Source: an uncultured Acetobacteraceae bacterium
Lineage (GTDB): Bacteria; Pseudomonadota; Alphaproteobacteria; Acetobacterales; Acetobacteraceae
Length of the DNA stretch: 64,000 nucleotides
Direction of reading: 5' to 3'
Assembly: GCA_903895595.1 (NCBI GenBank)
Contig: CAITUP010000099.1
Span: 85,157 to 149,156, forward strand
How positions within the stretch are numbered: the stretch's first letter is position 1; each line of letters opens with the position of its first letter. This document shows, piece after piece, positions 27,069 through 35,401 of this stretch. A model generated the notes under the pieces. It had not been told where the DNA came from, searched no databases, and was given only the letters and a program-made list of their open reading frames with translations. The position numbers and the translations under genes were made by a program.

Positions 27069-28346
27069 CTATTTCTTGGCCCGCGTCCGCTTGACGGGCG
27101 CGACCGCGACGGCTTCCGGCAGTTTCATGCCGGTCATCCGTTCGATCAGGGCCTCGTAGCCCTTGAGATAGTCGGTCATCGACAGACGCTCTTCCGCGTA
27201 ACGGCGGGCGTTTGCGCGGAGCCGCCGGCTGAGGTCCGGGTCCTCGATCAGGTCGACGGCGGTTTTCGCAAGCGCGGCGGGGTCGAAGAACGAAGTCAGA
27301 AGCCCGTTCTCGCCATGCGTGATGAATTCCCGCACCGGCTGGGTGTCGCTGCCGACGATCGCGCAGCCGATGGCCAGCGCTTCGCGCAACGACCAGGACG
27401 CGACGAAGGGGTAGGTCAGGTAGACGTGAGCGTCCGACCGCTGCAGCAGCGCCAGATAGGTCTCGTAGGGTACGCGCCCAGGGAACACGACGCGGGACGG
27501 ATCGAGGCCGTCGCCGATTTCCCGGGACATTACGTCCTTCCAGGACTCCCCGTTCGGCGGCGCGTTGCCGTAGCTGACGCCGTCGCCGCCGATCATCACG
27601 ATCTTGATGTCCTTGCGCGCCTTCAGCAGATGCGGCACCGCGCGCATCATCAGCGGGAAGCCGCGATACGGCTCCAAGTCCCGCGACACATAGGTGACAA
27701 GCTTATCGGTCGGCGCGATCGTCATGCCGGCGATGGTCAATGGCGCGCGCCGGACTTTGGGATCTGGCTTGCAGCGATCCAGGTGCACGCCTTCCCACAG
27801 CAGGTTGATGCGGGGTCTCGCCCATTCCGGATACGTGGAGATCTGCCACTCGGTCGGGGATTGACCCTCGCCGCCCAGATTCAGCGCGATGTGGTTAATA
27901 GCGTTTTTCGCTCGTATCCGTGGGAAGTCTTCCACGCCCGTTGGGAATTCGGGGTCGAAACCCACGTCGATCCCGATCGGCTGATAGTAGAACTCCATGT
28001 ATCCCAGCATGGGCACGTCCGGCCACACGTCGCGCAGATTGAGCATCTCCCCCCACCCGTGATGGCCGATCACGATGTCTGGCTCGAACCCCAGCTGCTT
28101 GAGATTATCGGCGGTGCGGCCAACGGCATCGGCGCGCCGCATCGCCGCATCGAGCTCCCGCGCGGCGATATGCGTCTGCCCATAGGGTCCGGCGGGTTTG
28201 GCGTACGGGACCTTTCGTACACCGTCGATGACGTTGTCGTTCGGTTCGGTGATGAACACGATCTGGTGCTGCCGCGCGGCGACGAGGTGCCGCACGATGT
28301 GCAGAAATTGGCCCGGAAAATTCTGGTGAACGAACAGAAAGTTCAC
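27069..28346 (-). CDS. Glycosyltransferase family 4 protein
   Basis: 425-aa GT-B glycosyltransferase. The N-terminal half starts MNFLFVHQNFPGQFLHIVRH, a distinctive opening of one GT4 subgroup; it then has DIVIGHHGWGEML. The C-terminal half has DKLVTYVSRDLEPYRGFPLM (donor-side strand), VVFPGRVPYETYLALLQRSD and SLREALAIGCAIVGSDT, the usual nucleotide-sugar region. The last 15 residues are Lys/Arg rich. The start is GTG at 28346. It is the last gene of the leftward secretion/glycosylation unit, 25 bp after the unknown protein. Sugar donor and acceptor are unknown. Confidence 0.82.
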   Translation of the reverse strand: MNFLFVHQNFPGQFLHIVRHLVAARQHQIVFITEPNDNVIDGVRKVPYAKPAGPYGQTHIAARELDAAMRRADAVGRTADNLKQLGFEPDIVIGHHGWGEMLNLRDVWPDVPMLGYMEFYYQPIGIDVGFDPEFPTGVEDFPRIRAKNAINHIALNLGGEGQSPTEWQISTYPEWARPRINLLWEGVHLDRCKPDPKVRRAPLTIAGMTIAPTDKLVTYVSRDLEPYRGFPLMMRAVPHLLKARKDIKIVMIGGDGVSYGNAPPNGESWKDVMSREIGDGLDPSRVVFPGRVPYETYLALLQRSDAHVYLTYPFVASWSLREALAIGCAIVGSDTQPVREFITHGENGLLTSFFDPAALAKTAVDLIEDPDLSRRLRANARRYAEERLSMTDYLKGYEALIERMTGMKLPEAVAVAPVKRTRAKK

Positions 28347-28371
28347 GCCGTCGTCACCTTACCCCGCTTCG

Positions 28372-29337
28372 TCAACGATCCTGCCGTCGTGTCGTGCGCG
28401 CGGCCGTCTTCGCGCGCGGTGTGCGACCGGCGGTTTGCCGCGCTTCGCGCGGGTGCAGTTCGATCTGGAAGGCTTCGAGGGCCGCGAGGCTTTCCGCTTC
28501 GCAGGATTCGCCGGCCGGGACCGGTCCCACCGCGCTGCCATCGACGAATGTCGCCGAGTAGCTGCAGGTGAAGGCCTTCGCGGCATCGCCTTTCAGACGC
28601 AGTTTGAAACCGAGCAGCGGCAGGGCCATGCCGCGGCTGCCGCAGAACTTGCCGCCATCGACCCATGGCGACAGCCAGCCGCGACCCAAAACACCTTGAT
28701 ACTCGAAATCCTCCGGTGCGATCCCGTTGCTCGGGGCCAAGCCGAAGCCTTCCATCCACAGGCGGCTGCCGCGCACGCCGATCCAATCGCCGATGGCGGC
28801 TCCGACATCGCCGGTGCGTTGCACGTGGGCGACGATATCGGGGTTTTCCACCTGCGCAGGGGGCGCGGCTTCCGGTTGCGGCGCCGGTGCAGCCGCCGGC
28901 GCGCCCGGACCGTCGTTCAGCTTCAGGACCTGCAGACGCGGTGCCGCATCGGCGGCCTGTAGACCGGACTGATAGATGGTCACGAGGATTTGAGCGGGAC
29001 CTTCCGTGACGCGGATCAACGCGCCCGTTCCGTCAAGCCAGCCGTCCGGCCGGAACGTGCTGATGGTGACGGCGTCCGGACGTCCCATCGATCCAGGGGC
29101 CAAGGAGACCCGCACACCGGGCAGACCCGTCGCGGGATCTGGCGACGGGCTGCCGGGCGCCTGAAAGACGCAGAACAGGCCAGCATCGAGGGTCATCAAA
29201 TTGCCGGAAACACGCAATTCGGCGATACGGTTCGCGGCATCCTGCCCTTGATCGGTGGCAACCGGCGCCGGACCCGCGTTGGGCACGGCCTGTGCGTTTT
29301 CGGGCTGGGCAGGCACCGCGCTGGCGGCTTCGGACAT
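28372..29337 (-). CDS. Uncharacterised protein of the secretion/glycosylation locus
   Basis: 321-aa protein of no family I recognise. It has an Ala/Pro-rich N-terminus (about 1-30), a beta-rich region (RVSGNLMTLDAGLFCVFQ), a Pro/Ala linker around 145-165, a second beta region (GDWIGVRGSRLWMEGFGL) with several Trp and Gly, and a basic tail rich in Arg, Thr and Ala after 300. No signal peptide or TM is visible. ATG at 29337 was chosen; GTG at 29349 is also possible. It sits between two glycosyltransferase genes in one direction, so a role in glycan recognition or polymer production is possible but unproven. Confidence 0.55.
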   Translation of the reverse strand: MSEAASAVPAQPENAQAVPNAGPAPVATDQGQDAANRIAELRVSGNLMTLDAGLFCVFQAPGSPSPDPATGLPGVRVSLAPGSMGRPDAVTISTFRPDGWLDGTGALIRVTEGPAQILVTIYQSGLQAADAAPRLQVLKLNDGPGAPAAAPAPQPEAAPPAQVENPDIVAHVQRTGDVGAAIGDWIGVRGSRLWMEGFGLAPSNGIAPEDFEYQGVLGRGWLSPWVDGGKFCGSRGMALPLLGFKLRLKGDAAKAFTCSYSATFVDGSAVGPVPAGESCEAESLAALEAFQIELHPREARQTAGRTPRAKTAARTTRRQDR

Positions 29338-29371
29338 ACGGGCTCTCACTCTTTATCAAGGGGCGGCGTGT

Positions 29372-29398
29372 GGCGGCGCTTCTAAGGCAAACGCCGCC
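29372..29398 (-). other. Hairpin between glycosyltransferase and downstream gene
   Basis: Perfect 7-bp inverted repeat GGCGGCG (29372-29378) / CGCCGCC (29392-29398) with a 13-nt loop, in the 71-bp gap between the large glycosyltransferase and the next leftward gene. No T-run follows on the minus strand, so at most an attenuator or mRNA-processing hairpin. Confidence 0.3.
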
Positions 29399-29408
29399 AA
29401 ATCAGGAG

Positions 29409-32198
29409 TCATGAAATGCGGTTTACCAATGATAACCGCCGAAGCCCTTCATGCCCGGACGTTCGCGCTGCCGCAAGCAACGCATCGTTGATCGCGGACG
29501 CCGGTAACCCGAACGGAAGCAGTAGGCCACGACCTGTGGCCCTGATGCGCTCCGCCGGTGCGCCCATGTCGAACGCAACCACCGCAAGGCCGGCCTGCCA
29601 GAGTTCGGTAAGCGTCAGGCTCCAGGTCTCGGGCCAAACGGATGGCAGGAAGGCAAGGCTGGCATATTGCCGGCGGATCAATTCGACCGCCTCCTCGGGC
29701 CGGTATGTGCCGGTGACGAAGACCCTGCCGGTCGCGTGCAAGGCATCGTCGCCGGTCGTGTCTCCGACCACCACGAATTCGAGTGCCAGGGACCGTTCGG
29801 CTGCGTCGCGGGCGCAGGCGAGTAGTATGTCGTACCCCTTATGCGGCCCGACGCCGCCGGCAACGCACACCCGGACCACGCCGTTTCGCGGGGTCGACGT
29901 CCGAATGGCGGGCAGGTCGCGGTCGTCGCCATGCGGGATAACAACGGCCTCCAGATTCGGGATGTAGCGGCGCAATCGCGTGGCCGCGTCATGAGATGGA
30001 ATGACGACCCGGCGTGCCGCCGCGAGAAAGGCCGCCGACCGTTTGCGCAGCGCGGCCACGCCGATGTCTTCCCGTACCAGACGCCCACGGGTCACGACAC
30101 AGGCCTCGCAGCCGGCGAGATCGGGCTCCCCGCAATAGCGATGTTCGGTCCCGACCAGGGAAATACGCGGACAAATCAGGGCGTAGTCGTGAATATGGGC
30201 ATCGTAGGGGACGCCCAGACGCTGGATCAGCCGGTAGATTGCCGGCGGATGGTTCAGCAGATGATGCACCTCGATGTCCACCGGTCGCGTCGCGCGGAGG
30301 AGGCGCAGCAGAGATGGCATTTCCGCGGGCAACGGGAAATGCAGATCGGGGAGACCGTCCTTCGTCCCGTCGCAAACCACCAGCGTTTCCTGCCCATCGG
30401 CCGCTGGACCGGGCCGCAACAGGATCGGCCAGCGGCCTTGGGTTCGGTGCAGGTTGACGGCGTCTGCTACGCGCTGTTCCACGCCGCCGCCGTCGGCGTG
30501 GGTGATGAGAATGACCGATTCGGCGTCGCGCGGCCGTTCGGAACGCCAACGGGCTAAGTTTAGACGGTGGCGGGCATCGGCCAAGGCGCTAAGGGTCTCA
30601 TCGCGATGGCCGGGGTACAATCGGTTCAGGATCGGTTCGTCACGCAACTGCTTGTGAAACGCCTCACCGGAATCGCGGACCGGCGCCACCAACAGCCCCG
30701 GCAGTGCGACATGCCGCCAGCCGCGATGCCGGGCACGCAGGCTGAAATCGGTGCGGCCGGTTTCGCTGTGGGTGAAGAGGCTGGACCGGAACGCCCCGAT
30801 CGCGTCCAGGCAGGACCTTTTGAAATAGACACACGCAACGCCGGCCCCGGAAATATCGACCGTTCGGTCGCCGTGGGTGCGCCAGGCGAGACGATCCAGC
30901 CGGCGCACGACGGTGAGATTGCCAGAGGCAGAGGCTTCATACAGCGGTGTGACCGTGCCGATCTCGGGCGCCGCATAGGCGGCGCGGCGCAACCGTTCGA
31001 TCCAGCCGGACGGCACCAGCACGTACTGTTCCAGCAAAATCGCGTCGCATTCCGAACAAGCCGCGATCCCGGCGTTCGCGCTCGCCAGCGGCCCGAGCGG
31101 ATGGTCATACCGCAGCCATTGGATACGGCCCGCGTCGGCCAGACGCTTCAGCGTTTCCGCCGCTTTAGGATCGCCGGACGCGTCATCGACCACAATCACC
31201 CTGACGGACCCGTCGGTGCTGGCCAAAAGTGCATCCAGACAGGACATCAGCAGCGCAGTTCGGTGCTGCAGCAACACGACGACGGCCACCGGCCGGACAT
31301 CGGTTGCGAATAACGGAGGCACGGGAACGGGTTCGATGTGCGCCGGAACCGACGGAGCCAAGGGGCTTCCCGGCAGATCCCGCCCATCGCGGCCCACGAT
31401 TCGGAACGGACCGCGATGTTTCGCCAAACGCGCGGCGGGCACATGAAAAGCCCGCGGTCTGGACAGGCCGTCGTGGCCGGGAAAACCCGCCGTATCGTCC
31501 GATGCCACGATTTTCAGGACCCGGCGGCCCGTTTCGTCGAGGACCGTCAGAACCGGATCGGTCTCCGGATCGCCGGGATGCCAGGCCCAGCCTTCGATTC
31601 CATCGCTTGAGGGCCGCACCCATCCTTCGAGGCGGGCGATCGCGCGGATATCGATGGGGCTGCCCAACAGCGGACGACCGTCGCGCGTAACGGTTATTTG
31701 CTGCCCGGTCACCCAGGCGTTGGCCGGCAGATGGCCGGAAAAGCGCCTTCCGTCGAGACGGATCTCGGCCGGCCCGAGTCCGGCCGCATCGGTCCGTACA
31801 ATGCCAGAGCCCTTCAACCCGCACCAACCGGACGCAGCCGCGACGGTACCAGCCAAGGCAGCGATGCCGTCGGTGAGGCTATATCGGCAGAGCGCCTCCC
31901 GAATGGCATCGGCCGCTTCGGACGCATGGCCCAGACGTGCTCGGGCTGCCGCCAAACCCCACCATGCTTCGCGGACGTCGTGGGTGGCGAGGATTGTGCG
32001 AAACCGCTCAGCCGCCGCGGCATCGTCATGGTTCAGATATGCAGTCGCCAGCGCCAAAGAGATGTTCGGATCGGCGGGGGCGAGCCGGTGCGCCCTGTCC
32101 AACCATCGGATCGCCGCCACGTGGTTGCCGTCATGCAGGGCCGCCATGCCCTCGGCCCGAGCCGACAGCGCCAATGACGCCGCTGTCGGGCGGGGCAC
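29409..32198 (-). CDS. Large multidomain glycosyltransferase (TPR - GT2 - GT4)
   Basis: 929-aa protein. Residues about 10-120 are TPR-like (LDRAHRLAPADPNISLALAT). About 130-290 holds a beta-rich domain with IEGWAWHPGDPETDPVLTVL, seen in multidomain glycosyltransferases. About 300-520 is a GT2 fold (VAVVVLLQHRTALLMSCLDA; VIVVDDASGD). From about 560 to the end is a GT4 fold with THADGGGVEQRVAD, AGGVGPHKGYDILLACARD and the donor-site PETWSLTLTE (E-x7-E). At the GT2 metal site the expected SDT/NDD is EQY, so this half may be inactive. The GTG at 32198 begins just after the Sel1 gene stop. Probably builds a surface or secreted glycan. Confidence 0.8.
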   Translation of the reverse strand: MPRPTAASLALSARAEGMAALHDGNHVAAIRWLDRAHRLAPADPNISLALATAYLNHDDAAAAERFRTILATHDVREAWWGLAAARARLGHASEAADAIREALCRYSLTDGIAALAGTVAAASGWCGLKGSGIVRTDAAGLGPAEIRLDGRRFSGHLPANAWVTGQQITVTRDGRPLLGSPIDIRAIARLEGWVRPSSDGIEGWAWHPGDPETDPVLTVLDETGRRVLKIVASDDTAGFPGHDGLSRPRAFHVPAARLAKHRGPFRIVGRDGRDLPGSPLAPSVPAHIEPVPVPPLFATDVRPVAVVVLLQHRTALLMSCLDALLASTDGSVRVIVVDDASGDPKAAETLKRLADAGRIQWLRYDHPLGPLASANAGIAACSECDAILLEQYVLVPSGWIERLRRAAYAAPEIGTVTPLYEASASGNLTVVRRLDRLAWRTHGDRTVDISGAGVACVYFKRSCLDAIGAFRSSLFTHSETGRTDFSLRARHRGWRHVALPGLLVAPVRDSGEAFHKQLRDEPILNRLYPGHRDETLSALADARHRLNLARWRSERPRDAESVILITHADGGGVEQRVADAVNLHRTQGRWPILLRPGPAADGQETLVVCDGTKDGLPDLHFPLPAEMPSLLRLLRATRPVDIEVHHLLNHPPAIYRLIQRLGVPYDAHIHDYALICPRISLVGTEHRYCGEPDLAGCEACVVTRGRLVREDIGVAALRKRSAAFLAAARRVVIPSHDAATRLRRYIPNLEAVVIPHGDDRDLPAIRTSTPRNGVVRVCVAGGVGPHKGYDILLACARDAAERSLALEFVVVGDTTGDDALHATGRVFVTGTYRPEEAVELIRRQYASLAFLPSVWPETWSLTLTELWQAGLAVVAFDMGAPAERIRATGRGLLLPFGLPASAINDALLAAARTSGHEGLRRLSLVNRIS

Positions 32199-32200
32199 AG

Positions 32201-33952
32201 TCAGGTGCTGGCCTCCACTGGCAGGGCGGCGAGATCGGCCTTGGCTTCCTCCAACCCCTGCGACACCGCCCGTTCGAACCAAACGCGCGCCTGAGCGATA
32301 TCGAGTTCACCCGCCAGATTGCGCGACAGATAACGCCCCAACATCATTTGCGCGTGGGGATGGCCACGTTCGGCGGCGGCGCGGAACCATTTTTGCGCCG
32401 TGGGACGGTCGGTCGGCACCTCATGCCCGCCGCCATTCATCGCACCGACCGCGAACATGGCGCCGGCATGGCCTTGATCCGCGGCCTTTTGGAATGCCTC
32501 CAGCGCCTCCATATGATCTTTCGGACCACCGCGGCCGGTCAGGAGCAGGTCGCCGTACAGGACCAGCGCATCGGTCATCCCCGTGGAGGCCGCACGCATC
32601 ATCCAGGCGCGCCCTTCCTCGAGATTCTGAGGGGCCCCGCGGCCTTCGATCAACAGGCGGCCGAGCCAGTATTGGGCATTCGCGACGGTTTCGGCGGCCT
32701 TGCGGAACCATTCGACGGCCTTGCTATCGTCGCGCTCGATGCCGACGCCTTCTGCCAGACAGACCGCATAGTTGAAGGCCGCGATGGGATCGCCATTGGC
32801 GGCGGCTGTTTCGAACCAGACGCGGGTACGTTCGGAATCCTGCTCATTGCCTTCGCCGCGCAGCAGCAGATTGGCCAGATCGACGTGGGCACCCTGATCG
32901 CCCCCTTCGGCCGACACACGTAGCCATTTCGCGGCTTCCGCCTGATCGCGCGGGACCCCGGCCCCAGTAAGATGGAGCATACCCAGGGCGCGCGCGGCCG
33001 CACGATGCCCTGCCTCCGCGGCACGGCGAAACCAAGTGGCCGCTTCGGCGTAATTGGGCGGCAATGTGCCACCTTCCGCATACAGGTCTCCGACCACCGC
33101 CGCGGCTTCCCGATCCCCGCCCAGCGCCGCTCGGCGGAGCCAAGATTCGCCCTCCAGGGCGTTTTGCGGGACCCCCAATCCTTTGAGCAGGGCAAAACCC
33201 CAACGGGCCTGCGCGTTTTGGTGCCCCTTCATCGCCGCCTGCCGGTAAAATTCGGTCGCCAAGGCCCGGTCTTCCGGGACACCGACGCCGCGCTCGCTCA
33301 GCATGGCGTACAAATAGAGCGCGGCGGGCAATCCGGCATCGGCCGCGAGCCGTAAATAGTGGGTGACCTGGCTTTGGATCTCTGGATCGGTGCTGCCGCC
33401 ACGTGCGAGCGCGAGTGCGTGGCCCAATTGACCTTGCGCACAATTACCGGCGGCGGATTGCTTGTACCAGCGATCCGCTTCCTCCACATTGCGGAGTTCT
33501 TCAGGCCCGTTGCTGAGAATGAAGGCGAGGATAGCCTGCCCATCGGCCGATCCGCCTTCCGCCGAACGGCGGGCCCATTTCGCGGCGGCGACGAAGTCCG
33601 CACCGGCTTGCTCACCGATCGAGAACAGGGAAACCTTCGCCTGCTCCCCGGATGCGTACCCCTCCCCGAGGCCGTGCAGGCACACCGTGGCCATCAAAAC
33701 CTGAGCTTCGACATGACCGTGATTGGCCGCACGTTCCATCCAGCGCAAGCCGTTCGGGCGGCTGGGCGGGACGCCGTTGGCTTCCAAATAGCAGCGCCCG
33801 ACCCTGTACTCCGCGTCTTTCAACCCCGCCTGGGCGGCTTTGGCGAGGAGCGGAAACGCGGCCTTCGCGTTGCCGCTTTCCAGCAGGGACATACCTCGGC
33901 TCAGCGCTCGCGATGCACTGAAGGGGGCTGCCAAACGGTCCAGAATCGACAT
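32201..33952 (-). CDS. Sel1-repeat (SLR) protein
   Basis: 583-aa protein made almost entirely of Sel1-like repeats, about 13-14 helical-hairpin units of roughly 36 residues with the consensus A..WFR.AAE.G...A...LG..Y..G.GVP.D. Clear copies include AATWFRRAAEAGHRAAARAL and AVEWFRKAAETVANAQYWLG. No signal peptide is apparent (N-terminus MSILDRLAAPFSASRALSRG). Such proteins are scaffolds in exopolysaccharide, secretion and signalling systems. Encoded between the HlyD adaptor and a glycosyltransferase, it may organise that assembly in the cytoplasm; this is inference. ATG at 33952. Confidence 0.85.
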   Translation of the reverse strand: MSILDRLAAPFSASRALSRGMSLLESGNAKAAFPLLAKAAQAGLKDAEYRVGRCYLEANGVPPSRPNGLRWMERAANHGHVEAQVLMATVCLHGLGEGYASGEQAKVSLFSIGEQAGADFVAAAKWARRSAEGGSADGQAILAFILSNGPEELRNVEEADRWYKQSAAGNCAQGQLGHALALARGGSTDPEIQSQVTHYLRLAADAGLPAALYLYAMLSERGVGVPEDRALATEFYRQAAMKGHQNAQARWGFALLKGLGVPQNALEGESWLRRAALGGDREAAAVVGDLYAEGGTLPPNYAEAATWFRRAAEAGHRAAARALGMLHLTGAGVPRDQAEAAKWLRVSAEGGDQGAHVDLANLLLRGEGNEQDSERTRVWFETAAANGDPIAAFNYAVCLAEGVGIERDDSKAVEWFRKAAETVANAQYWLGRLLIEGRGAPQNLEEGRAWMMRAASTGMTDALVLYGDLLLTGRGGPKDHMEALEAFQKAADQGHAGAMFAVGAMNGGGHEVPTDRPTAQKWFRAAAERGHPHAQMMLGRYLSRNLAGELDIAQARVWFERAVSQGLEEAKADLAALPVEAST

Positions 33953-33985
33953 ATGTCTCTAACTCAGTAACCGAACGGGGTGGGC

Positions 33986-35401
33986 TCAGGGCTCACGCAT
34001 GCCCTCCTGCGTTACGGGTGCGAAGCGGCCCAGCAGGTATTTCATCACCGATCGCTTGCCGACCAGAATATCGGCGGTGACCGCCATACCTGGAATCATC
34101 CGAAAACTGGGCGGCGTGTCGTGCAGATCGATCCGGTCGAGCGTGATACGTGATCGGTACCATGTGGTTGCGCCCGATCCCATGGCTGGGGGCGGTGCCG
34201 ATCCCGTCGGATTCCGCTGCTCGTCCGAGGCACTGAAGCTGTCCGCACTTATCGTGCGGACGACGCCATGGGCCATGCCGTACTGGGTATAGGGAAAGGT
34301 ATCGAATTTAAGCGCAACAGCGTCTCCGACATGGACGTAGCCGCTTTCGGTGCTCGGTATGTTGGCCTCTACCTCCAGGGGTGCGTTCGCCGGTACTAGG
34401 GAAAACATCTGTTGCCCGGCGGTTACCACCGATCCGATCGATACCTTACCGATGGTCAGCACGGTGGCATCGCGGTCCGCCCGCAGTTCGACCAATTGCC
34501 GGCGTAACTGGGCTTTGTTGAGCGATTCACGGGAGTCGGAAAGTTTGCCAAGCGCGTCCGCCAGCTTCTCTGCGATATCGGCGTGCCAGGACTGCACATA
34601 GCCATTTCGTTCAGCCGTGAGCCCGGCGAGGTCGGACTGCGCGGCCACGACCTGTTGTTCGGCCGCCTCGGCGCTGCGCTGAATCTCCACCCGGCTATCC
34701 ATGGCAGACAGTGTATTGATTTTGCTGCCAACATTCAGATGTTCGAGTTCTTTGCGCATTGCTTCAAGCGTGCGCGCATAGATCAGGCGGTCCTTATAAC
34801 TGGCAACATCGGACTTGGACTTACGGACCTGAGCGCTCGCGTTGTCCAGCTTCTGCTGATAATTCTCCAGCTTGAAGTTGTACTCGGATTGCCGCTGTGC
34901 GAAAATCGCTGCCTGTAGCGCGAGGTTCGGATCAAGTCCAGAGTACGAGAATGGGCGGTTGTCGAGTTCTGCCTGTAGCCTGGAGACCTGGGCTTGATAG
35001 GCCGACACCTGAGCCGCCAACGCGCCGAGATCGGCCGCGGCGAATGTCGGGTCGAGCCGAGCAAGTATTTGGCCGGCGTGAACGGCCTCACCTTCCCGCA
35101 CCTCGATCGTCCGCACGATCGAAGTGTCCATCGGCTGTACCACCTGTGTCGGCGCCTGTGCGACCACCCGGGCCGGAGTCGAGACCACGCGATCGACCGT
35201 GATCAGGAAAGCGGCCACGATGATCGCCAGCATCATCGAGCCAATATACCAACTGATATATTGCGCTGATCGCGGGGTTGGCGTCGCGATGATCGCCGTC
35301 GACGGCGACCGGAACTCCAGAATCACCGGCAGCGTGGGATCGGATCGGTCGGACACCGTGGTGCTGAGCGCCTTAGATGCGGGGCGCGGCAAGAGCGACA
35401 T
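33986..35401 (-). CDS. HlyD-family periplasmic adaptor of a type I secretion system
   Basis: 471-aa membrane-fusion protein. A single TM near residues 50-72 (GSMMLAIIVAAFLITVDRVV) is followed by a lipoyl half-motif (VREGEAVHAGQILARLDPTF), a long coiled-coil hairpin (about 115-310, Gln/Glu/Ala/Lys rich), the second lipoyl half (VLTIGKVSIGSVVTAGQQMF) and a beta-barrel domain (ALKFDTFPYTQYGMAHGVV). It would bridge the ABC exporter to a TolC-like outer-membrane channel, which is not encoded here. The ATG at 35401 overlaps the ABC gene by 29 bp and has AAGG upstream. Confidence 0.88.
   Translation of the reverse strand: MSLLPRPASKALSTTVSDRSDPTLPVILEFRSPSTAIIATPTPRSAQYISWYIGSMMLAIIVAAFLITVDRVVSTPARVVAQAPTQVVQPMDTSIVRTIEVREGEAVHAGQILARLDPTFAAADLGALAAQVSAYQAQVSRLQAELDNRPFSYSGLDPNLALQAAIFAQRQSEYNFKLENYQQKLDNASAQVRKSKSDVASYKDRLIYARTLEAMRKELEHLNVGSKINTLSAMDSRVEIQRSAEAAEQQVVAAQSDLAGLTAERNGYVQSWHADIAEKLADALGKLSDSRESLNKAQLRRQLVELRADRDATVLTIGKVSIGSVVTAGQQMFSLVPANAPLEVEANIPSTESGYVHVGDAVALKFDTFPYTQYGMAHGVVRTISADSFSASDEQRNPTGSAPPPAMGSGATTWYRSRITLDRIDLHDTPPSFRMIPGMAVTADILVGKRSVMKYLLGRFAPVTQEGMREP

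Noticed and set aside
26934..28571. 545-codon open frame on the plus strand
   Set aside because: Antisense to the GT4 glycosyltransferase, which has clear motifs and a proper start on the minus strand.
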